In this document: piece after piece, positions 6,521 to 10,796 of the stretch
Layout of the letters: every line of letters starts with the position of its first letter
Position numbering within the stretch: position 1 is the stretch's first letter
Assembly: GCA_964557845.1 (NCBI GenBank)
Contig: CAZLBV010000172.1
Location: 1 to 10,796 of the forward strand
DNA: 10,796 nt
Direction: 5' to 3'
From: CAZLBV01 sp964557845
GTDB taxonomy: Bacteria; Acidobacteriota; Aminicenantia; Aminicenantales; Aminicenantaceae
Notes under the pieces: generated by a model
The model's database searches: none
Told to the model about the DNA's origin: nothing
Seen by the model: only the letters and a program-made list of their open reading frames with translations
Program-made: the position numbers and the translations under genes

Positions 6521-7246
6521 ATGAAAAAAACAGTTTCAATAGGATTGGTTGTGTTCTTTTTTTCTGTAGCGCCTCTTGTTGCTGATTATTATATTCAACA
6601 GAAGGCACATACAGGTGCGTTTGAGGTCATGGGCCAGAGCCAGCCGGCTAAAGATGAGGTCATGCACTTATGGCTTGGGGATAATAAGATGGCCATGATA
6701 AGTAATGAGACATCGTCCATTATCAATACTAAGGATCAGGTGATGTACATGATCAATAATGCGGACAAAACCTATATCGAGATGGAACTTCCTCTGGACA
6801 TGTCAAAATACCTACCCTCTGAAATTCAGCAAATGATGGGCAACATTGCAGTTACGGTAACGCCTACGGGTGAAACTCAGACAATTAATAATTGGAACTG
6901 TTCGGGATACGATGTCAATATGAAGATCATGATGATGGACATGAATATGAAATGGTGGGCGTCTACTGAGGTCCCTTTTGACTGGAAAACCTATAGTGAG
7001 AATATGTATTCCCATATGACCCAGGCAACCATGCAGTTGAGCCAGGAAGCTTTGGATGAATTCAAGAAGATAGAAGGGTGGCAGATCAAAACAGAGATGA
7101 GCATGGATATGATGGGTGCTCAAATGAACACCACTACAGAAGTCGTAGAAATCTCTGAAAAGACTCCGCCAGAGGGAACCTATACTGTACCAGAGGGTTA
7201 CACCAAAAAAGATAAATTCACTATGCAGGATCTGCAGAAAAGATAA
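6521..7246 (+). CDS. Exported methionine-rich protein, DUF4412-like
   Basis: This 241-residue protein begins with a typical Sec signal peptide: MKK, a hydrophobic stretch to about residue 18, and a possible cleavage near ...PLVADYY. The start follows a strong GGAGG about six bases upstream. The mature part looks like DUF4412, a family related in fold to LolA/LolB-type lipoprotein carriers, with alternating strands such as HLWLGDNKMAMIS and a late TxxVxEISEKTPPEGTY segment. I see no lipobox cysteine; the single Cys is in NWNCSGYDV. Function is unknown, with a periplasmic or outer-membrane-facing role likely. It is odd in its methionine content: about 26 of 241 residues, clustered at roughly 132-144 (MKIMMMDMNM) and 193-204. 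It has its own promoter and terminator, so it is probably monocistronic. The DUF4412 call rests on general pattern resemblance. Confidence 0.75.
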   Translation: MKKTVSIGLVVFFFSVAPLVADYYIQQKAHTGAFEVMGQSQPAKDEVMHLWLGDNKMAMISNETSSIINTKDQVMYMINNADKTYIEMELPLDMSKYLPSEIQQMMGNIAVTVTPTGETQTINNWNCSGYDVNMKIMMMDMNMKWWASTEVPFDWKTYSENMYSHMTQATMQLSQEALDEFKKIEGWQIKTEMSMDMMGAQMNTTTEVVEISEKTPPEGTYTVPEGYTKKDKFTMQDLQKR

Positions 7247-7273
7247 ATAGAGCAGTTTCTTAAAGTCAAAGCA

Positions 7274-7309
7274 GGGCTTGTTTTAAGTTTAAAAACAAGC
7301 CCTTTTTTT
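7274..7309 (+). terminator. Intrinsic terminator after the DUF4412-like gene
   Basis: An 11-bp perfect stem, GGGCTTGTTTT (7274-7284) with AAAACAAGCCC (7292-7302), closes a 7-base loop and runs directly into seven T (7303-7309). It lies 28 bases after the stop. This is the clearest terminator in the window and separates the upstream genes from the fusion-protein gene. Confidence 0.93.
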
Positions 7310-7341
7310 ATTTTCCATAATTCATATGAATCCGTACAGTC

Positions 7342-7370
7342 TTGAATAATATTTCATTGCGTTTTAAAAT
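7342..7370 (+). promoter_or_regulatory. Possible sigma70 promoter for the fusion-protein gene
   Basis: TTGAAT (7342-7347), a 17-base spacer and TAAAAT (7365-7370) lie just after the terminator. They match consensus at 4 of 6 and 5 of 6. Use of this promoter would leave a leader of about 130 bases before the ATG at 7506. A TATATAA at 7464-7470 is an alternative closer -10 but lacks a good -35. Confidence 0.4.
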
Positions 7371-7412
7371 TAATAAAGATGATTATAACCGGGGGGTGAT
7401 AGGTTGTATTTT

Positions 7413-7451
7413 TTGAGAGAAAAAATGGTTGGATCTAGCAACTTTTCTCAA
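7413..7451 (+). other. Leader hairpin upstream of the fusion-protein gene
   Basis: TTGAGAGAA (7413-7421) can pair with TTTTCTCAA (7443-7451), with one G-U, and GTTG (7428-7431) with CAAC (7439-7442) around a 7-base loop, leaving a 6-base bulge on the 5' side. It lies in the presumed 5' leader and does not cover the ribosome binding site. It may be chance in AT-rich sequence. I see no riboswitch I recognise. The rest of 7310-7505 holds only the possible promoter and the AAGGAG at 7494-7499. Confidence 0.3.
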
Positions 7452-7505
7452 TGACATGAAGTTTATATAAAGTTGATAGATATTGTAGAAATAAAGGAGC
7501 AGGAA

Positions 7506-10500
7506 ATGTCTGATCTAGTCAGAAAAAAAATACAAAGAGTAACTTGCTTGGGAATTTTGAGTTTTTTCCTTTTTAGCACCCTCATGTTTGCCCAATATTT
7601 TGGTCAGAATAAAGTTCAGTATGAATCGTTTGATTTTAAAGTCATGCATACAGAGCATTTTGATGTCTATTTCTATCCAGAGGAAGAGGAGGCAGCTCTT
7701 ATTGCTGCAAGAATGGCGGAACGTTGGTATGCAAGATTGTCCAGGATGTTGGGCCATGAACTGAGGGGTAAACAGCCTTTGATACTGTATTCCAGTTCAT
7801 CTCATTTTCAACAGACCACCACTATTTCCGGGACCATTGGTGAGGGAATCGGCGGTGTAACGGAAATGTTCAAACGCCGGATCATTTTGCCGATAGGAGC
7901 GACTCTTGCCGAAACCGATCATGTCATCGGACATGAACTTGTACATGCTTTCCAGTATGATATGACCACACTGGATTATTCCGGTTATATCTCAACTCCT
8001 CCCGGGGTAGCCCGTCTTCCCTTGTGGTTGGTAGAAGGAATGGCGGAATATCTATCCATAGGGCCGGCTGATCCCCATACTTCCATGTGGATGAGGGACG
8101 CGGTTAAAAAAGAAAAACTTCCAACTATAAAAAATTTGATCGACCCTCGTTACTTTCCTTATAGGTATGGACATTCTCTTTGGGCCTATATTACCGGAGA
8201 GTGGGGGGATAGTGCGGTGGGTGCGATCATTAAATCTGCTGGAAGAACCGGCGACTATGAGACCGCTATTCAAAGAGTCACAGGGCTTACAGCAGAACAG
8301 TTATCGCAAAGATGGCATGAATCGATGAAGGAAAAATATGCCAGGATCGAAGAGTTGACTATCCCACCTGAAGAACAAGCAGAATTATTATTCCAGGGGA
8401 CCAGGGAAAATCCTTTAAATATCTCTCCTTCCTTCAGTCCTGACGGGACAAGTTTGATCTTTTTATCCACCAAAGATCTTTTTTCCATTGATATGTATCT
8501 GGCAGATGCCCAGACTGGTGAGATCAAACGTAAGCTTGTGAAAACTGCTATGGACCCTCATTTCGAGAGCCTTCAGTTTATTAAATCATCTGGGGGATGG
8601 GATACTAAAGGTGAAAGGTTTGCCTTTGGTGCTATAGTAAAAGGAAAACCTGTCCTTACTATTTTGAATATCAAAAATGGAGATAAGATCAAAGAGGTGG
8701 TTTTCCCCGATCTTGGCGAGATCTTAAATCCTTCATGGTCGCCCGATAATAAACAGATTGTATTTTCAGCCCTTGAAGGAGGGTTCTCTGATCTGTTTAT
8801 CTATGATATCGAGAATGATAAGCTGAGAAAAATAACAGATGATCCTTATGGAGATCTGTATCCTTCTTGGTCTCCTGATGGAAAGTACATTGCTTTTTCT
8901 ACGGAAAGATATTCGTCAGATTTATCTCTGTTAGATATAGGAAATTATGAATTGGCTCTTTTGGATCCTGCGTCCGATAAAATCAATAAATTAGGTGGAT
9001 GGACTGGAGTAAAAAATCTAAATCCGCAGTGGACTTCCGATTCAAAATATCTTTATTTTGTTTCAGATAAAGATGGGATAACCAATGTGTTTAGGATCAA
9101 TATTGCAAGCCGGAAAATATCACAGATCACCAACCTCTATTCAGGTGTTAGCGGGATCACTTCCATAAGCCCGGCTATCTCAATGGCCCAGGGGATCGAT
9201 CGATTAGCCTTTTGTGTGTATAAAGACGAAAATTATAATATTTATACCATTGATACGGATAAAATAGACGAGTCCGAAGTTGATGTAATTGATATTGCTG
9301 GGATCAATCCAGAACTGCTTCCTCCGAGAGATAAACCAGAAGGGGAGCTTTTAGGATTGTTAAATAATCCTCTGTACGGACTTCCTGAGGATAAAAGCTA
9401 TGAAGTGAGTGATTATAAACCGAAACTCAAATTAGATTATGTTAGCCCTCCTCAATTCGCTGTCGGTACGGATCGTTTCGGAACTTATGCAGGTGGCGGG
9501 GTGGCTATGTATTTCAGCGATATGCTCGGTTACCATAATGTAGTTGGAATGGGGCAGGTCAACGGGAATTTGATCGATTCCGCTCTTTTAGTTGCTTATC
9601 AAAACAGCAGAAATCGCTTTAATTGGGGAGGTGTGGTCCAGCGGATTCCCTATGTCTATGGAGGATATCAGGTTCTACTGAGTGAGTTCATGGGAGAGCC
9701 TGTATTTGAGGAAAAAGATTATATCTACAGACAGATCAACTATGAAGTCTCTGGGTTTGCCTCTTACCCATTCAGCCGGGTTAGCCGGTTTGAGCTGTCC
9801 GGAGGTTACCGGTATTTAGATTTTGATAGTGAAATCAGGACAAGGGTTTATTCTGCTATTTCCGGTTTTCTTTACTACCGGGATAAAGACAAATTGCCTT
9901 CTCCGGATGGGATTCATTTTGGATTCGGGAGTGCTGCTCTTGTTTATGATACCAGTTTTTTTGGAGCGACCGGACCGATCTTAGGTCAGAGTTACCGGCT
10001 GGAAACGTCGCCTTATTTTGGAACGATAAATTTTACTAATGTATTGGCGGATTACCGCCGCTATATCATGCCGGTCAGACCCTTTACCTTGGCATTTAGA
10101 TTTTTACATTTTGGACGTTATGGCAGCGGAGCAGAAGACAGTCGTCTGTACCCAATGTTTTTAGGATATGAAACCCTAGTCAGGGGTTATAATCCCGGTT
10201 CCTTTCAAGTGGAAGAATTTCAGGAAGGAAAAGAGTTTGCCTATGATTCTCTATTTGGGAGTAAAATAATTGTTGTCAATGCTGAATTGCGTTTTCCTCT
10301 CTTCGGTGTATTGGGAATAGGAAAAGGATATTATGGAGTATTCCCGATAGATTTCGTAACTTTCTTTGATACAGGCGTTGCCTGGACCAACGAAGATAAA
10401 CCCTGGTTTTTAGAGGGCGATAGGAGATTGCTTTCCAGCACCGGGATAGGTCTTAGGGTAAATTTATTCGGAGCAGCGGTTTTAGGCCTTAATCTGGTCA

Positions 10501-10562
10501 AACCTTTAGATAGGCCGGAGAGGGGGCCGTACTTGCAGCTCAGCTTCATGCCCGGCTTTTAG
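7506..10562 (+). CDS. Outer-membrane fusion: gluzincin protease, TolB-like propeller, Omp85-type barrel
   Basis: The start chosen is the ATG at 7506, with AAGGAG six bases upstream, giving 1018 residues. A TTG 33 bases earlier is in frame but would put charged residues ahead of the signal peptide. Residues 1-30 form a Sec signal ending ...LMFAQ. Next comes a peptidase-MA-like gluzincin domain with HELVH (143-147) and EGMAEY (177-182), where Glu177 is the likely third zinc ligand. A TolB/WD40-like propeller follows, with repeats at SFSPDG (309-314), SWSPDN (410-415), SWSPDG (464-469) and QWTSDS (508-513). From about 640 to the end is a surface-antigen/Omp85 barrel with the RGY motif (893-895) and a C-terminal Phe after alternating aromatics (LQLSFMPGF). 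The three modules therefore sit together at the outer membrane. The protease target is unknown. The gene lies between its own leader and repeat copy B. Architecture is confident; role is inferred. Confidence 0.9.
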   Translation: MSDLVRKKIQRVTCLGILSFFLFSTLMFAQYFGQNKVQYESFDFKVMHTEHFDVYFYPEEEEAALIAARMAERWYARLSRMLGHELRGKQPLILYSSSSHFQQTTTISGTIGEGIGGVTEMFKRRIILPIGATLAETDHVIGHELVHAFQYDMTTLDYSGYISTPPGVARLPLWLVEGMAEYLSIGPADPHTSMWMRDAVKKEKLPTIKNLIDPRYFPYRYGHSLWAYITGEWGDSAVGAIIKSAGRTGDYETAIQRVTGLTAEQLSQRWHESMKEKYARIEELTIPPEEQAELLFQGTRENPLNISPSFSPDGTSLIFLSTKDLFSIDMYLADAQTGEIKRKLVKTAMDPHFESLQFIKSSGGWDTKGERFAFGAIVKGKPVLTILNIKNGDKIKEVVFPDLGEILNPSWSPDNKQIVFSALEGGFSDLFIYDIENDKLRKITDDPYGDLYPSWSPDGKYIAFSTERYSSDLSLLDIGNYELALLDPASDKINKLGGWTGVKNLNPQWTSDSKYLYFVSDKDGITNVFRINIASRKISQITNLYSGVSGITSISPAISMAQGIDRLAFCVYKDENYNIYTIDTDKIDESEVDVIDIAGINPELLPPRDKPEGELLGLLNNPLYGLPEDKSYEVSDYKPKLKLDYVSPPQFAVGTDRFGTYAGGGVAMYFSDMLGYHNVVGMGQVNGNLIDSALLVAYQNSRNRFNWGGVVQRIPYVYGGYQVLLSEFMGEPVFEEKDYIYRQINYEVSGFASYPFSRVSRFELSGGYRYLDFDSEIRTRVYSAISGFLYYRDKDKLPSPDGIHFGFGSAALVYDTSFFGATGPILGQSYRLETSPYFGTINFTNVLADYRRYIMPVRPFTLAFRFLHFGRYGSGAEDSRLYPMFLGYETLVRGYNPGSFQVEEFQEGKEFAYDSLFGSKIIVVNAELRFPLFGVLGIGKGYYGVFPIDFVTFFDTGVAWTNEDKPWFLEGDRRLLSSTGIGLRVNLFGAAVLGLNLVKPLDRPERGPYLQLSFMPGF

Positions 10563-10796
10563 GCTGAATTATTTATAAAGAATGCTGATGTATTTTTCCT
10601 ATTTTTATCCGTCAGAAGACAATTGTATTATCTAAACTGTTAATATGAAGCGTTCATCTTATTAAGAAAATTATATATCAGCATTCTGTACCCCTTCGGG
10701 GCGCGCCGATCTCACTACCCCGGCTTCGTTGCAGCCCATTCGATGTAGACAACTACTATCTCATGGGCTGCGGCCTCGCCGTGGCAGCAACCTCGA
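10560..10796 (+). repeat. Structured repeat element, copy B, cut by window end
   Basis: No gene is seen after the fusion-protein stop. Instead the family seen at 2309 recurs: the left end starts at the TAG stop (19 of 26 bases match copy A, no gaps), then come 95 AT-rich bases, GCATT at 10681, a CCCC-TTC-GGGG hairpin (10691-10701), and the folded module from 10702. In the module P2 is CTACCCCGGC (10715-10724) with GCCGTGGCAG (10778-10787), 8 of 10 pairs, and P3 is GCAGCCCAT (10731-10739) with ATGGGCTGC (10763-10771), perfect. The 23-nt apical loop has GTAG-ACAA-CTAC. From stop codon to the shared AACCTCGA it is 237 bases, the same as copy A. The right end is missing. Confidence 0.85.
10579..10687. 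repeat. 15-bp imperfect inverted repeat bracketing the AT-rich part of copy B
   Basis: AGAATGCTGATGTAT (10579-10593) and ATATATCAGCATTCT (10673-10687) are complementary at 14 of 15 positions, with 79 bases between. Copy A has the equivalent pair GTAAAAAATGC (2324-2334) and GCATTTTTTAC (2432-2442). The pair could close the AT-rich segment as a large loop. Confidence 0.7.

Noticed and set aside
7473..7505. TTG start for the fusion-protein gene
   Set aside because: The ATG at 7506 has AAGGAG at ideal spacing and starts directly on a signal peptide; the TTG extension adds acidic residues and has no ribosome binding site.

Overview
The window carries seven protein genes, all on the + strand, plus an unusual non-coding repeat family. 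The organism looks like a Gram-negative bacterium of moderate to low GC. Two genes encode Sec-type signal peptides, and one product ends in an Omp85-type outer-membrane beta-barrel. Genes that fuse a gluzincin protease, a TolB-like propeller and a barrel suggest a little-cultured lineage, perhaps in or near the FCB group or a candidate phylum. I cannot place it more precisely from sequence alone.

Layout. Positions 2-1369 hold the 3' part of a 5'-nucleotidase/UshA-like metallophosphatase. Positions 1424-2311 hold a PhzF-family isomerase-like protein. Positions 2309-2608 hold a non-coding element with perfect 40-bp direct repeats and a GC-rich folded module. A GHMP sugar kinase (2609-3679) follows, then two tandem phosphohexomutase paralogues (3756-5096 and 5093-6436) with a 4-base ATGA overlap. 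After a plausible sigma70 promoter come a DUF4412-like, methionine-rich exported protein (6521-7246) and a strong intrinsic terminator (7274-7309). Positions 7506-10562 hold the protease/propeller/barrel fusion. The last 237 bases hold a second copy of the non-coding element, cut by the window edge.

The kinase and mutases suggest activated-sugar metabolism: sugar phosphorylation and 6-P/1-P interconversion, possibly for surface glycans. The first mutase has lost the phospho-serine and two of three metal-binding aspartates, while the second is intact. The pair may therefore be an inactive partner translationally coupled to an active enzyme.

The most novel signal is the repeat family. Two copies about 8.25 kb apart both begin at the TAG stop codon of the preceding gene. 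Both have the same spacing to a GCATT box and then a 95-nt module that aligns without gaps. In that module the stem sequences differ but complementarity is kept, with about nine compensatory base-pair changes. This points to a selected folded RNA or hairpin DNA and not to protein coding. It matches no family I can name.
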